DNA of 64,000 nucleotides from Lachnospiraceae bacterium A2 (GCA_000403315.2 KE159636.1:897358-961357); one strand, 5' to 3'. Counted from the first letter of the stretch, positions 32,755 to 44,094 are shown. Translations and numbers: made by a program. The notes: generated by a model from the letters alone, not told the origin.

Positions 32755-33633
32755 CTATTCTGACAATTCAGATTTCAATTTTTCAAGCAATCGTTCGGCA
32801 ATAGGGGTAAAGATTTGGTATTTTTTCCAAATTAAATATATCTTTGTTTCAAGCTTCGGCGTGAGGGGACGAAAAACAAGTCCGCTTTCAGGGTTTGTGT
32901 CAATCAAATGTTCAAAAGTCAAAAGATAGCCGAGTCCTTCTTTCACAAAAAGCGATCCGTTATATGATAGCCGAAACGACCCTTCAAGGTGTAATTTATC
33001 CATGCTGTTGCCACACCATTTGGAAATATCATTGCTCCATCCCTGTTCGGAACAAAAAAGAGGGAGCCCAAATAAGTCATCCGCGCAGATGGCTTCTTTT
33101 TCCGCCAATGGACAGTTCTCTGGCATGACAACACCCCATAGATCAGCATGGGGAAAGGTTAAATAATGATATTTTGCAGTATTGGGTTCCTGCGCCAGTA
33201 CGGCAAAGTCAATGATACCTTTATCCAGTTTTTCGGTAACCTGTTCCGTGTCACCACTGGTAATATGATAATGCAGATCAGGGTAAGACTCTTTGAATCT
33301 TCTGATTGTGGCGGCGAGGCATCTGATCTGGTAAGATTCCGCCAGGCCGAAGTAAACATCGCCGCCCAAGATATCGTCTAAAGCAAGAAATTCAGTTGTG
33401 ATTTTGTCAGCCATTTTTATCAAATCTTCCGCCCGTTTCCGCAGTAAAATCCCTTCTTCCGTAAGCTGTATGCTAAAACTGTGGCGCATAAACAGTTTTT
33501 TCCCGAGCTCGTCTTCAAGTGCTTTTAACTGCTTGGAGAGAGTAGGCTGGGTGACGTGAAGCAGTTCTGCCGCGCGGGTTATATTTTCTTCCCTTGCCAC
33601 AGCAAGAAAATATCTCATAGTTCGCAGCTCCAT
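32755..33633 (-). CDS. LysR-family transcriptional regulator
   Basis: 292 residues. N-terminal winged HTH MELRTMRYFLAVAREENITR AAELLHVTQPTLSKQ, followed by the usual linker helix and a periplasmic-binding-like effector domain (GDVYFGLAESYQIRCLA ... IIDFAVLAQEP ... CPLAEKEAICADDLFGLP). It is divergent from the small gene and hydrolase at 33755-34997. A perfect 12-bp palindrome with a T-N11-A look lies in the spacer, so it likely controls that pair. The stop is 33 bp from the IS630 end; the gene is complete. Confidence 0.93.
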   Translation of the reverse strand: MELRTMRYFLAVAREENITRAAELLHVTQPTLSKQLKALEDELGKKLFMRHSFSIQLTEEGILLRKRAEDLIKMADKITTEFLALDDILGGDVYFGLAESYQIRCLAATIRRFKESYPDLHYHITSGDTEQVTEKLDKGIIDFAVLAQEPNTAKYHYLTFPHADLWGVVMPENCPLAEKEAICADDLFGLPLFCSEQGWSNDISKWCGNSMDKLHLEGSFRLSYNGSLFVKEGLGYLLTFEHLIDTNPESGLVFRPLTPKLETKIYLIWKKYQIFTPIAERLLEKLKSELSE

Positions 33634-33662
33634 ATTGCCCTCCTATGATATTCCAAAAATTC

Positions 33663-33674
33663 ATATCATGATAT
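33663..33674. promoter_or_regulatory. Probable LysR operator palindrome
   Basis: atatcatgatat, a perfect 12-bp palindrome 30 bp upstream of the LysR start and 80 bp before the divergent gene. Position fits a LysR box. Confidence 0.5.
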
Positions 33675-33754
33675 AAATTATAGCCATTAGCAAAATAAAA
33701 GTCAAGGAGATATAATACAGACATAGCAGGAAGGGAGGCGGTCATACGGATGAT

Positions 33755-33958
33755 TTGGTTCAGAATCTAAAGGATGCAGGCTGTAGCGCCCAGACCATTG
33801 AGAAGGTTTGCAGACTGTATGGTAACGGTCAGGTTCAGGATGTGATTAAAACACTGCGGAAACACCGTTGCGGCCTGATGGACAGCCTGCATGAAAGTCA
33901 GGAAAGGGTTGACTGTCTTGATTTTTTAGTATGGCAGATGGAAAAGGAAAAGCAATAA
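33755..33958 (+). CDS. Small conserved helical protein
   Basis: 67 residues from TTG 33755; an upstream ATG at 33750 is out of frame and encodes only six residues. GGGAGGCGG lies about 15 nt before the TTG, which is long, so the exact start is uncertain. AGCSAQTIEKVCRLYGNGQV ... RKHRCGLMDSLHESQERVDC LDFLVWQMEKE is a pattern seen in small Firmicutes proteins that accompany LysR-linked hydrolases and oxidoreductases. The role is unknown. Confidence 0.65.
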   Translation: MVQNLKDAGCSAQTIEKVCRLYGNGQVQDVIKTLRKHRCGLMDSLHESQERVDCLDFLVWQMEKEKQ

Positions 33959-33995
33959 TTAAAAAACAACAAAAAAGAAAGAGAGGCATTACAAA

Positions 33996-34997
33996 ATGGA
34001 AAATGCTATAAAACTGGAATTAACAAAGGAATGGGATAAGACTTTCCCGAAAAGTGAAAAGGTGAACCATTGCAAGGTGACATTCCCTAACCGTTACGGG
34101 ATCACACTGGCGGCAGATCTTTATGAGCCGAAAGGAGTGGTAGGGAAGCTGGCTGCAATTGCGGTATGCGGGCCGTTTGGCGCGGTAAAGGAGCAGGCAT
34201 CCGGACTGTATGCACAGACGATGGCGGAGCGTGGTTTCCTCACAATGGCATTTGATCCTTCCTTCACCGGTGAAAGCGGCGGCACACCCAGGTACATGGC
34301 TTCACCAGACATCAATACAGAGGATTTTCAGGCGGCTGTGGATTTCCTTTCTGTACGGGAGAATGTTGACCCTGAACGTATCGGAATTATCGGAATCTGT
34401 GGCTGGGGCGGTCTGGCACTCAATGCGGCGGCGCTGGATACCCGCATTAAGGCGACGGCTGCGTCCACCATGTATGATATGGCCCGCGTCAATGCCAACG
34501 GGTACTTTGATGCAGAGGACTCTGCGGATGCGCGATATGCAAAGAAAGAGGCCATGAACGCCCAGAGAATTGTGGATTATAAAAACGGCAGCTATGCGCC
34601 GGGCGGCGGGGTTGTCGATCCGCTTCCGGAAGATGCGCCTTTCTTTGTGGCAGATTATCATGATTACTATAAAACGGACCGAGGTTATCATAAACGTTCC
34701 CTGAACTCAAACGGCGGCTGGAATGTGGTCGGCTGCATGTCCTTTATGAACCAGCCAATCCTGCAGTACAGCAATGAGATCCGCAGCGCAGCCCTTATTA
34801 TGCACGGGGAGAAGGCGCATTCTTGTTATTTCAGCCGCGACGCCTATGCCGCAATGGTGAAGGATAACCCTTATGCAGACAATAAGGAGCTGCTGATTAT
34901 TCCGGATGCAGTCCACACAGATCTGTATGACGGCGGCGGGAGGGACGCCATCCCGTTCGATAAGCTAGAGCAGTTTTTTTCGGAAAATATGAGATGA
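33996..34997 (+). CDS. Alpha/beta hydrolase (dienelactone-hydrolase-like)
   Basis: 333 residues. KVTFPNRYGITLAADLYEPK at the start of the fold, an oxyanion-type AVCGPFGAVKEQASG, the nucleophile elbow GIIGICGWGGLALNAAAL (G-x-C-x-G: cysteine in place of the usual serine), and a late acidic and histidine region ending IPDAVHTDLYDGGG (H likely catalytic). Cys nucleophiles occur in dienelactone hydrolases. The substrate is unknown. It lies 37 nt after the small gene under probable LysR control and next to Hsp20. Confidence 0.85.
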   Translation: MENAIKLELTKEWDKTFPKSEKVNHCKVTFPNRYGITLAADLYEPKGVVGKLAAIAVCGPFGAVKEQASGLYAQTMAERGFLTMAFDPSFTGESGGTPRYMASPDINTEDFQAAVDFLSVRENVDPERIGIIGICGWGGLALNAAALDTRIKATAASTMYDMARVNANGYFDAEDSADARYAKKEAMNAQRIVDYKNGSYAPGGGVVDPLPEDAPFFVADYHDYYKTDRGYHKRSLNSNGGWNVVGCMSFMNQPILQYSNEIRSAALIMHGEKAHSCYFSRDAYAAMVKDNPYADNKELLIIPDAVHTDLYDGGGRDAIPFDKLEQFFSENMR

Positions 34998-35032
34998 CAT
35001 TTATAAACTTAAAATACGAGGAGCGATGAACT

Positions 35033-35464
35033 ATGTTATTACCGAGTATCTTTACAGAAAACCTGTTGGACGACTTTTTTGATCACCCACATCACAGCAA
35101 CCATCTCCGTTCGTATGCTTCTGAAATGATGCGGACAGACATCAAGGATCTGGGAAATGTCTATGAAATGACAATGAATCTTCCGGGTGTGAAAAAGGAA
35201 AACGTAAAAGCAGAACTGAAAGACGGCTATTTGACGATCAGTGCTGTATCCGCTGCCCAGAATGATGAAAAAAACAGTGACGGAGTGTACATCAGGCGGG
35301 AACGTTATGCAGGTTCCAGCAGCAGAAGTTTTTATGTGGGAGAAGATGTAAAACAGGAGGATATCAAAGCAAAATTTGAAGATGGCGCTCTGAAGCTGCA
35401 GGTTCCGAAGAAAAATCCAGAGACTGTTGCAGAGAATACAAATTATATCCAGATTGAGGGCTGA
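35033..35464 (+). CDS. hsp20: Small heat-shock protein Hsp20 (alpha-crystallin)
   Basis: 143 residues. The alpha-crystallin domain spans ~35-130: DIKDLGNVYEMTMNLPGVKK ENVKAELKDGYLTISA, SRSFYVGEDVKQEDIKAKFE DGALKLQVPKKNP (the GxLxLxVPK box). This ATP-independent holdase keeps unfolding proteins soluble. Start ATG 35033 with GAGG. A terminator follows. Neighbouring groESL and clpB suggest a shared stress role. No CIRCE is seen in front of this gene; it is 36 nt behind the hydrolase. Confidence 0.93.
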   Translation: MLLPSIFTENLLDDFFDHPHHSNHLRSYASEMMRTDIKDLGNVYEMTMNLPGVKKENVKAELKDGYLTISAVSAAQNDEKNSDGVYIRRERYAGSSSRSFYVGEDVKQEDIKAKFEDGALKLQVPKKNPETVAENTNYIQIEG

Positions 35465-35510
35465 CTGAGGCTGGTTATAAAATATTAAAGCAATTGCACA
35501 CCTGATAAAA

Positions 35511-35548
35511 AGAGGCGATGTGGGTGATTTCATACCTGTACCGCCTCT
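35511..35548. terminator. Bidirectional terminator between hsp20 and LysR
   Basis: agaggcg / cgcctct stem, 24-nt loop, flanked by A5 and T4 runs, suiting both convergent genes. Confidence 0.7.
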
Positions 35549-35551
35549 TTT

Positions 35552-36439
35552 CTATTGGAAAGAAGTTGTGGCCATGATAGAGATAAACTTTTTCAACAGA
35601 GGGCTTACCGCGTTTTTTCGATAGAAAATACCATAAGACAAAGGCTCATTGCCGGTGATTGGAATGATGCGGATGTCCGAACTGATGAAATTCATCTGCG
35701 GCAGGATGGAACAGCCATAACCGGCTCTTACCAGAGTAAGGAGAGCCTGCAGGTTATCGCAGATATAGGTGGACTCCGGAGGGATATGCTGCGCGATGCG
35801 GTTCTGCATTTCTGCCGCCTTGAATGGAATGGCATAGGAATTGCAGACCACGATATTCTCCAGATACAATTCTTCTGTTGCCAGCTCTGTCCTGCCAGCG
35901 TAAGGGTGGGTATCCGGAACAATGCAGCACAGCGGGATCCGGAACAGCTCCTGATAGATGATGTCGTTTTTTAACGGAATATCATCCTGAAATCCAAACA
36001 GCAGATCAATCTCTCCTTGGTAAAACAGCCCCAGAATGGAACGGTGAGGTATCACCTTTAAAAACGGATACAGCTCCGGGATCTGCGCCCGGCATGATTT
36101 GAGGACTTTGCAGAGCAGGTTCAGGATTGCCTCGTCCGTGCAGCCGATGGTCAGGATCTGGATACTGGAGGACTGGTGCCTCTGAATTTTCCGCGATGCA
36201 GCGTCCAGTCTTCCGACTACGTTTTTCGCGTCCTCCAGAAAGCTGATGCCTGCCGGAGTAAGGGTCACCGTCCGGGTGGTACGGTGCAGAAGCCTGGTTC
36301 CAAGCTCCTCCTCCAAAGAATGGATTTGCCTGGATACCGCGGACTGGGTAATGTTCAAAATTTCTGCCGCTCTGGCGAAATTCAGATTTTCCGCAACCTG
36401 TATAAAACTCTTTAATTGGTCAGTATTCATGGCGTCCAC
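35552..36439 (-). CDS. LysR-family transcriptional regulator
   Basis: 295 residues. HTH MNTDQLKSFIQVAENLNFAR AAEILNITQSAVSRQIHSLE, then the effector domain (QILTIGCTDEAILNLLCKVL ... GEIDLLFGFQDDIPLKN ... IPLCCIVPDTHPYAG). The start may be the ATG at 36430 (MNTDQ), three codons inside. Divergent from groES with a 140-bp spacer that also holds the CIRCE element, so its own promoter may feel heat-shock regulation; that is inference. Confidence 0.93.
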   Translation of the reverse strand: MDAMNTDQLKSFIQVAENLNFARAAEILNITQSAVSRQIHSLEEELGTRLLHRTTRTVTLTPAGISFLEDAKNVVGRLDAASRKIQRHQSSSIQILTIGCTDEAILNLLCKVLKSCRAQIPELYPFLKVIPHRSILGLFYQGEIDLLFGFQDDIPLKNDIIYQELFRIPLCCIVPDTHPYAGRTELATEELYLENIVVCNSYAIPFKAAEMQNRIAQHIPPESTYICDNLQALLTLVRAGYGCSILPQMNFISSDIRIIPITGNEPLSYGIFYRKNAVSPLLKKFISIMATTSFQ

Positions 36440-36525
36440 CTCGATTATTGCATTTTCGTCATTGATAATACCATATTGTCAATTCACTTTCAAGAGGGAA
36501 TGTGGTTTAATAGGTATTGCAAAGG

Positions 36526-36552
36526 TTAGCACTCAAAAAAAGAGAGTGCTAA
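36526..36552. promoter_or_regulatory. CIRCE operator (HrcA site) of groESL
   Basis: TTAGCACTC-N9-GAGTGCTAA, a perfect consensus CIRCE. HrcA repressor binds it and is released on heat shock. It lies 27 bp before the groES start, so also within the transcript. hrcA itself is not in the window. Confidence 0.97.
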
Positions 36553-36579
36553 CAGTAAGGAGAAAGGCAGGTAATAGGA

Positions 36580-36864
36580 ATGAAATTAAGGCCGTTAGGC
36601 GACAGAGTTATCTTAAAGTATCAGGAAGCGGAAGAAAAGACACAGCCGGGCATTATCTTGCCAGACAGTGCGAAAGAAAAGCCGCAGGAAGCCATGGTTG
36701 TGGCAGTGGGGAACGGAATGAGCCGCGAAGGGAAGAACATACAGATACAGGTTAAGGAAGGAGACAGGGTAATCTTTTCCAAGTATGCCGGGACAGAGGT
36801 AAAAATGGATGAGGAGGAGTATACCATCGTTTCCCAGAAGGACATTATGGCGGTTGTGGAATAG
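36580..36864 (+). CDS. groES: Co-chaperonin GroES
   Basis: 94 residues, standard length. MKLRPLGDRVILKYQEAEEK TQPGIILPDSAKEKPQ contains the mobile loop (TQPGIILP), then VKEGDRVIFSKYAGTEVKMD EEEYTIVSQKDIMAV. It caps the GroEL ring. GGAGAAAGG upstream. Under the CIRCE element, 46 nt before groEL. Confidence 0.97.
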   Translation: MKLRPLGDRVILKYQEAEEKTQPGIILPDSAKEKPQEAMVVAVGNGMSREGKNIQIQVKEGDRVIFSKYAGTEVKMDEEEYTIVSQKDIMAVVE

Positions 36865-36907
36865 CAGGCAGAAGGCGGATGAAATTTTAAAAGAAAGAAG
36901 GAATTGA

Positions 36908-38533
<1,626 letters not shown>

Positions 38534-38554
38534 ACGGAATACTCAAATATACAT

Positions 38555-38580
38555 CGGGGCAGGGCGGCAGGACTGCCCCG
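38555..38580 (+). terminator. groESL terminator
   Basis: cggggcag / ctgccccg, 8-bp stem, then gtttataaaattt. Confidence 0.75.
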
Positions 38581-38622
38581 GTTTATAAAATTTCCCGTAT
38601 TGATTTAAAGGAGGTAAGAAGA

Positions 38623-39981
38623 TTGGATACAACGGTAACAAAAACAAATCCGCTTGGTACGGAACGGATTGGAAAGCTGGTCCTTATGTTTGCGGTTCCA
38701 AGCATCATTTCCATGGTAGTCAACGCCTTGTACAACATTGTTGACCAGATTTTTATCGGTCAGGGGATAGGGTATCTTGGCAATGGCGCCACCAATGTGG
38801 TAATGCCCATGACGGTGATTGCGATCGCTTTAAGCCTGCTGATTGGTGACGGCGCCGCGGCATACCTGAGCCTGAAGCTTGGCGAGGGAGATGAAAAATC
38901 AGCGGCCAGGGGCGTGGGCTGCTCCATATCGGTTATGGTGATCGTAGGGGTGATCCTCTGTATTCTGTTCCAGCTGTTTCTTGAGCCTCTGTGCATCCTG
39001 TTCGGCGCGACGGAAGACATCCTGCCTTATGCCATGGATTACGGACGGATCATTTCCTATGGGATCCTATTTTCTTCCATTGATTCCGGAATGGCGGGCA
39101 TGATCCGTGCGGACGGCAGCCCCAAATACAGCATGGCAGGACTTCTTTTGGGATGTATCACCAATATCATTCTTGACCCGATCTTCATCTTTGTGTTCCG
39201 TTGGGGCGTGAAAGGAGCAGCCTGGGCAACGATTGCTGGACAGATACTGAATGCTTTCCTGTATCTCGCTTATATCTGGAAATTCAAGAGCATCAAACTG
39301 GATAAGGAATGTTTCCGTATTTCCGGAAAGGTTATGGCGAAGGTCAGCAGCCTGGGCATATCCAGTTTTATCACGCAGATTGCCATCGTCCTGGTCATGG
39401 CAGTTACAAATAACATACTGGTGTCCTATGGTGCAGAATCGAAATATGGCGCAGAAATCCCGCTGACGACGATTGGCATTACTATGAAAGTAAATCAAAT
39501 TGTTTCTGCCGTCCTGCTCGGACTGGAGACCGGGGCGCAGCCCATCTTTGGCTACAATTACGGAAGTGGGCAGAAGGACAGGGTAAAGCAGGCATACCGC
39601 ATTATCCTGACCGTATCTACCATCGTTTTGGTCCTGGCATTTCTGGTATTCCAGTTCGCGCCTATGAGCATAGTCCGGCTGTTTGGTTCCGAGTCGGAAC
39701 TGTACAATGAGTTTGCGGTGAAATGCTTCCGGATCTTCCTTCTGGCATGCCCGATCAACGGACTGCAGATGGCGACAGGCATTTTCTTTCAGGCAATCGG
39801 AAAACCGACACAGGCAACCGTCCTGTCCCTGTCCCGCCAGATTGTTTATCTGCTCCCGGCGACCTTATTGCTGCCGCTGGTATTAGGGGTAGAAGGGGCA
39901 TTGTGGGCAGGCCCGCTGGCAGATGCGCTTGCGTTTATCACAACTCTGATCATGTTGAAATTATATTGGAAAAAGATTTAA
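38623..39981 (+). CDS. MATE-family multidrug exporter
   Basis: 452 residues from TTG 38623 (AGGAGGTAAGAAGA upstream). Twelve predicted membrane helices in two bundles. MATE landmarks: VPSIISMVVNALYNIVDQIF IG at the N-terminal helix and GLETGAQPIFGYNYGSGQKD in the second half. Likely exports cationic compounds with Na+ or H+ coupling. First gene of a run with the kinase-like protein (14 nt) and the ABC transporter fragment, so an efflux-type operon. Confidence 0.92.
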   Translation: MDTTVTKTNPLGTERIGKLVLMFAVPSIISMVVNALYNIVDQIFIGQGIGYLGNGATNVVMPMTVIAIALSLLIGDGAAAYLSLKLGEGDEKSAARGVGCSISVMVIVGVILCILFQLFLEPLCILFGATEDILPYAMDYGRIISYGILFSSIDSGMAGMIRADGSPKYSMAGLLLGCITNIILDPIFIFVFRWGVKGAAWATIAGQILNAFLYLAYIWKFKSIKLDKECFRISGKVMAKVSSLGISSFITQIAIVLVMAVTNNILVSYGAESKYGAEIPLTTIGITMKVNQIVSAVLLGLETGAQPIFGYNYGSGQKDRVKQAYRIILTVSTIVLVLAFLVFQFAPMSIVRLFGSESELYNEFAVKCFRIFLLACPINGLQMATGIFFQAIGKPTQATVLSLSRQIVYLLPATLLLPLVLGVEGALWAGPLADALAFITTLIMLKLYWKKI

Positions 39982-39995
39982 GGAGGCAGTCATCT

Positions 39996-40631
39996 ATGCA
40001 GGAAAAAATTATTACAATCAGCAGGCAGTGCGGAAGCGGCGGGCACAGCATTGGGAGCGAACTGGCCAATAGGCTGGATGTGCCGTTCTATGACAAGGAG
40101 ATCATTGAAATGGCGGCAAAGGAAAGCGGATTCCACAAGGAATTTATTGAGGAAAAAGGGGAGCATATGAACAACAGCCTGCTTTTTAATATCGCCCGTT
40201 ACGCGTCATATGGGGGAAGAGGGCGCTATGAGGAGTATCAGCCCCTGCAGGATCAGATTTATTTCGCACAGGTAAAGATCATTAAGGAACTTGCGGGGAA
40301 AGGACCCTGTGTCATAGTGGGCAGGTGCGCGGATTATGTCCTGCGGGACAGGAACGATGTGCTGAATGTCTTCATCCATGCAGATATGGCGTTTAAAAAG
40401 AAGCGCTGTATGGAGAGGGGGCAGTTTTCGGACGAAAAAGCGGATGATATGATCCGCAGGAGGGATAAACTGCGGGCAGACCATTACCAATACTACACAG
40501 ACCAGAAATGGGGGGATTCCTTAAACTACCATTTATGTCTGGACAGCGGCATATTCGGTATTGAGAAATGCGTCTCCATGATCGAAGACGCCAGTAAAGG
40601 GATGGGTTCCCCTTTCTGGAAACAGGAATGA
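39996..40631 (+). CDS. Cytidylate-kinase-like protein
   Basis: 211 residues from ATG 39996 with AAGGAGG 6 nt upstream. P-loop-like ITISRQCGSGGHSIGSELAN, then LDVPFYDKEIIEMAAKESGF, VGRCADYVLRDRNDVLNVFI and a charged lid. It belongs to the cytidylate kinase-like family (AAK-type P-loop kinases common in Clostridia); real substrate unknown. Co-transcribed with the exporter. Confidence 0.88.
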   Translation: MQEKIITISRQCGSGGHSIGSELANRLDVPFYDKEIIEMAAKESGFHKEFIEEKGEHMNNSLLFNIARYASYGGRGRYEEYQPLQDQIYFAQVKIIKELAGKGPCVIVGRCADYVLRDRNDVLNVFIHADMAFKKKRCMERGQFSDEKADDMIRRRDKLRADHYQYYTDQKWGDSLNYHLCLDSGIFGIEKCVSMIEDASKGMGSPFWKQE

Positions 40632-40667
40632 TGTTTGAAAGATGATTGGAAGAAACAGGAGGCATTT

Positions 40668-41294
40668 ATGTTTAAGACACTTTTGGAACAGATCGGAGAT
40701 TACAAAAAAGATGCCATCCTCACGCCGGTATTCGTTGTCCTGGAGGTCATCATGGAGGTCGTTATCCCCATTATGATGGCCGCCATCATTGATTACGGCC
40801 TGGCGGACCAGAGCATTGGAAGGGTGGTGATGATTGGCCTTGCCATGATCGGGGCGGCCATGCTGGCTCTATGGTTCGGGGTAGAATCCGGCAGGACGGC
40901 ATCCAGTGCCAGTTCTGGTTTTGCCATGAATCTGAGACAGGCCATGTATGAAAAGATACAGACATTTTCCTTCTCCAATATAGACAAGTTTTCTACGGCA
41001 GGGCTTGTGACCAGGATGACCACAGACGTGATGAATGTACAGCAGGCATTCCAGATGTCAATCCGTATCTGCGTCAGGGCTCCGATCATGCTGGTCAGCG
41101 CCATGGTGATGACCTTCCTGATCCATCCACGCTTTGCGCTGATCTTTTTGATCGTGATTATCTGCCTGGCAGCCGTGCTTGCCCTGATTTCATCCAAGGC
41201 AAACCCGACTTTAAGAAAAGTTTTCCATGAATATGATGAATTAAATGCGAAAGTGCAGGAAAACGTGAACGGGATGCGGGTAGTGAAATCTTAT
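40668..41294 (+). pseudogene. ABC exporter, N-terminal half only, truncated by an IS
   Basis: From ATG 40668 (AGGAGGC upstream) about 209 residues of an ABC exporter membrane domain remain: five predicted helices and the TAGLVTRMTTDVMNVQQAFQ segment, ending NVNGMRVVKSY. IS copy 2 begins at 41295 and adds a few foreign codons to a stop at 41315. The nucleotide-binding domain is absent and is not found after the IS, so DNA was lost on that side. Non-functional. Confidence 0.92.
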
Positions 41295-43089
41295 AACTTC
41301 TCGGAATCTCAATAAATGAGGTACCAACAGAAAATTGACAACTGAATATCGTGCAGAAAAAGAAATTTGCGAAAAATGGACATAAACATTGGACATAGCG
41401 GGTACTATGCCTTGAAAAATCTTTTGGAATGGCTTAATATATCATTATTAGGCGGCGAATCCTAATAATGATTGTTGAAATGCCTCAGTTGATGGCATTT
41501 CCCATGCATCAAGGTGTTGGAGCATCATGATGCCGTAGAGGCGGCAGTACCACATCTTCGTAGAGCGGTGCCTGCCGCCTTCCAATTTATAGTCCTCTTT
41601 CTCACGCTTGTTGGAGCGTTCCACGCAGGTCCTTCTGTCATATTCCTTTTTCCATGCTTTAGAATCCCTTGGCGGTATGTTAAATAACCTTGGATTATCA
41701 TCTGTAAAAATGTGCACAGTCCTGCCGTATTTAGCTGGTGAACAGGGCTGTTCACAGAAGCAGCCACATTTCCGGTTTGATTTCGGGCACCGGTATTTTG
41801 CTCGGTATCTGGCAGCCTCGTATCCATCTTTATGCATACGTAAGCCCAGCTTACAGACTGGGACGCCATCGTCATCAATGGTGAAATCGTCCTTGTAAGT
41901 GAAATGCCCAGTATGTCCGGGATTCAAGTCGATAAAAGGCGAGATATTTTTCCGTTTGCAGTATTCATAGACAGCATAAGCATCGTGGGCAGAATCCAGA
42001 AGAAGTTTTTCGATGCGCAGCTGCGGAAGATATGCTTTCATGGTGAAAAAGGAATGGAGAAAAGAAAGCATGTCATGGCGGGAAGCGCGCTCTAAAATAG
42101 GAAAAACGGGAAGGTCACTGTGCGAATCGGAAGCCACATACATGTAGAGGTGGTAGCCAAAGAAATAGCAGTCCCGGTGGGAGTCCCACCCCCAGTTACA
42201 GTCTGGCTGGGAATAGCGGCGTTTACAGTTACAGGAATAACAGCCACGCTCCCTGCAATCGCAGATCCGCTTTTTGCGCTGCTGTGCAGCGGTGCGGACA
42301 GGAGTTCCATCCCCGGCAAGAGCCAGATGGTCAGGGGAGATCAAGCCCTTATGAATGGAAAGATCTAGGAACTGCTGTTTATAAAGACGGAAAATGAGAG
42401 AGAACGGATTTTTCGGTTTTAAATGGCAGCGTTCCAACAAAGGAAGAAGCTTAGAAGCGATGCTGGAAGAATCGCAGGGAGTCTTATCGCCTTTCTTTTT
42501 ACCCTTAGGCGGCTTAATCTTGGGAAAACGGTCTTTTGGAGAGAGGTTATTGGAGTCATTTTGCCAAATACGGGAAAAGAAGTCATAAAAAGTGCCTACC
42601 CCAGGGGTATCGCCGGAAGAAAAACCACTGAGGAGGGCATAAAGAGGAGTTTCTCTGAGCATACGGCACCAGAGAGTGATGGAAGTTACCTTCAATTCCA
42701 AAGCAAGCAGAAAGGAACGCAGCATACAGGAAGGGAGCCGTGGAACAGGCCCAAAAACAGAATAGCATTCCTGCATTATGGAATCGGTCTGGGAAAGATC
42801 AAGAAACCAAAACTGTACGATATAATCCCAAGTGCTTTTAGGAAGTACAAAGGGATCAGGATAAAATTTAAGGAAATTGGATACAAAAGTATCCTGATAG
42901 GCGGCATGTCCGCCAGGATTGAAAGGTAACAAAGAAATCGCCTCCAGTCGAAAGAAATAAAAGAAGATCAATAGGCAGTAACGCAAATTTTGAACGATTT
43001 GTCAAGTGCTTAGTGGAAAAAAGTGGGTGATTTTTTTGAGAGAGGGTCTGAAAGTCATATAAAATAAGGGCTGAAGATTCCGAGAAGTT
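41295..43089. mobile_element. 1.8-kb insertion sequence, copy 2 (inverted)
   Basis: Same termini as copy 1 (AACTTCTCGGAATC ... GATTCCGAGAAGTT) in opposite orientation. Flanks cttat and atata do not form a duplication. Copy 1 has clean duplications, so here one flank was replaced by deletion or recombination after insertion. The two copies form 1.8-kb inverted repeats 28 kb apart. Confidence 0.9.
41448..42986 (-). CDS. Cysteine-rich DDE transposase (IS1182/IS4-like), copy 2
   Basis: 512 residues, identical by eye to the copy-1 protein except for one residue (LALELKVT in place of LALKLKVT). The catalytic and cysteine-cluster segments are unchanged, so both copies may be active. The near-identity shows recent movement. 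Confidence 0.82.
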   Translation of the reverse strand: MRYCLLIFFYFFRLEAISLLPFNPGGHAAYQDTFVSNFLKFYPDPFVLPKSTWDYIVQFWFLDLSQTDSIMQECYSVFGPVPRLPSCMLRSFLLALELKVTSITLWCRMLRETPLYALLSGFSSGDTPGVGTFYDFFSRIWQNDSNNLSPKDRFPKIKPPKGKKKGDKTPCDSSSIASKLLPLLERCHLKPKNPFSLIFRLYKQQFLDLSIHKGLISPDHLALAGDGTPVRTAAQQRKKRICDCRERGCYSCNCKRRYSQPDCNWGWDSHRDCYFFGYHLYMYVASDSHSDLPVFPILERASRHDMLSFLHSFFTMKAYLPQLRIEKLLLDSAHDAYAVYEYCKRKNISPFIDLNPGHTGHFTYKDDFTIDDDGVPVCKLGLRMHKDGYEAARYRAKYRCPKSNRKCGCFCEQPCSPAKYGRTVHIFTDDNPRLFNIPPRDSKAWKKEYDRRTCVERSNKREKEDYKLEGGRHRSTKMWYCRLYGIMMLQHLDAWEMPSTEAFQQSLLGFAA

Positions 43090-43294
43090 ATATAATTATG
43101 TGGGAGGAAATATTTCTGATCTTTTTGGCATAGAAGCCTCAAACTCCCAGGCATGGCTTAGTGCCATGAGCATGGAAATCTCTAAGCCAACGAGAATGTT
43201 GGACGGTAATTCAAAGCAGGATACTAACAATATGCCTACGGCTGAAAACAATATGCTATCAGATGGAATGCCACTTATTTCCAATGAGGATTAG
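43090..43294 (+). pseudogene. C-terminal fragment of an unknown gene
   Basis: A frame open from the IS end encodes LYNYVGGNISDLFGIEASNS QAWLSAMSMEISKPTRMLDG ... LISNED and stops. It reads like the tail of a longer protein whose start was removed when the IS flank was rearranged. Family not recognised. Confidence 0.5.
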
Positions 43295-43436
43295 AAAATA
43301 GCGTGTGCTGATATGTAAAATTTGGGTGCCGCATAAGCTGAAACAAAAGGAGCCGGAGGAACTGAAATAGACAATGGCTTTGTGTATAATTGGGACATAA
43401 AACTAGAATGTGAAATGGTTTACAGGAGGAAAAACA

Positions 43437-43795
43437 TGAGATATGTATCAGCAGCTTCGGGCATGTTGGATGGGATTTACAATGTTTTGCATACAGCGAT
43501 TAAAACAATATATCCCCAATATTATCCGAAAGAAGTAGTGTGTTTTTTTGCAAACACCATAGCAAAGAACATATTTTAGAAGGAATAGCGTCTGGGAATA
43601 TGGGGGTATTGGTGCATCACGGTGTGATTGCTTGGAAACAGAAATTGCAAAAATGCATGATACGGTTATCTTAGACGCTTCGCTGCCAGCAGTGTGCCTA
43701 TACGGGCATCGGGGTTATAAAACGGTGGGGCATGGGATATATGAATTGGAACACAATGTAAAGCTGGTTTATGAAATTATGGAGAAAAAATTGGG
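43437..43795 (+). pseudogene. Decayed GNAT acetyltransferase
   Basis: MRYVSAASGMLDGIYNVLHT AIKTIYPQYYPKEVVCFF, then frame breaks, then ILEGIASGNMGVLVHHGVI-like residues and, in another frame, CLETEIAKMHDTVILDASLP AVCLYGHRGYKTVGHGIYEL. Together these are one GNAT of about 150 residues with an internal deletion (motif A region lost) and frameshifts. Confidence 0.75.
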
Positions 43796-44094
43796 AGCGG
43801 ATGGGTCACGGCGCAGTTCAAGGGATATTGGAACATGAAATAATAAAGGGGTAAAGCCAGTGCTGAAAGATTATAAGATGAGTTTTAATGGTTTGCTGTC
43901 CCAGCCCCAAATGACGTGCTAAGGGCGGATTCCGTTACAGGAACGGCTGATGCCATAGCTTCAGCCTGCCAGATATGGATGGCTGCTGCCCTGTGCTTTT
44001 TTATGAACAGAAAAAGCCATAAATTCCGTATTACCCCTTTGGTTATTACTCCGGCGGTTAAATATCGCTGTGATTGTATTGAAGAATAAAAGCA

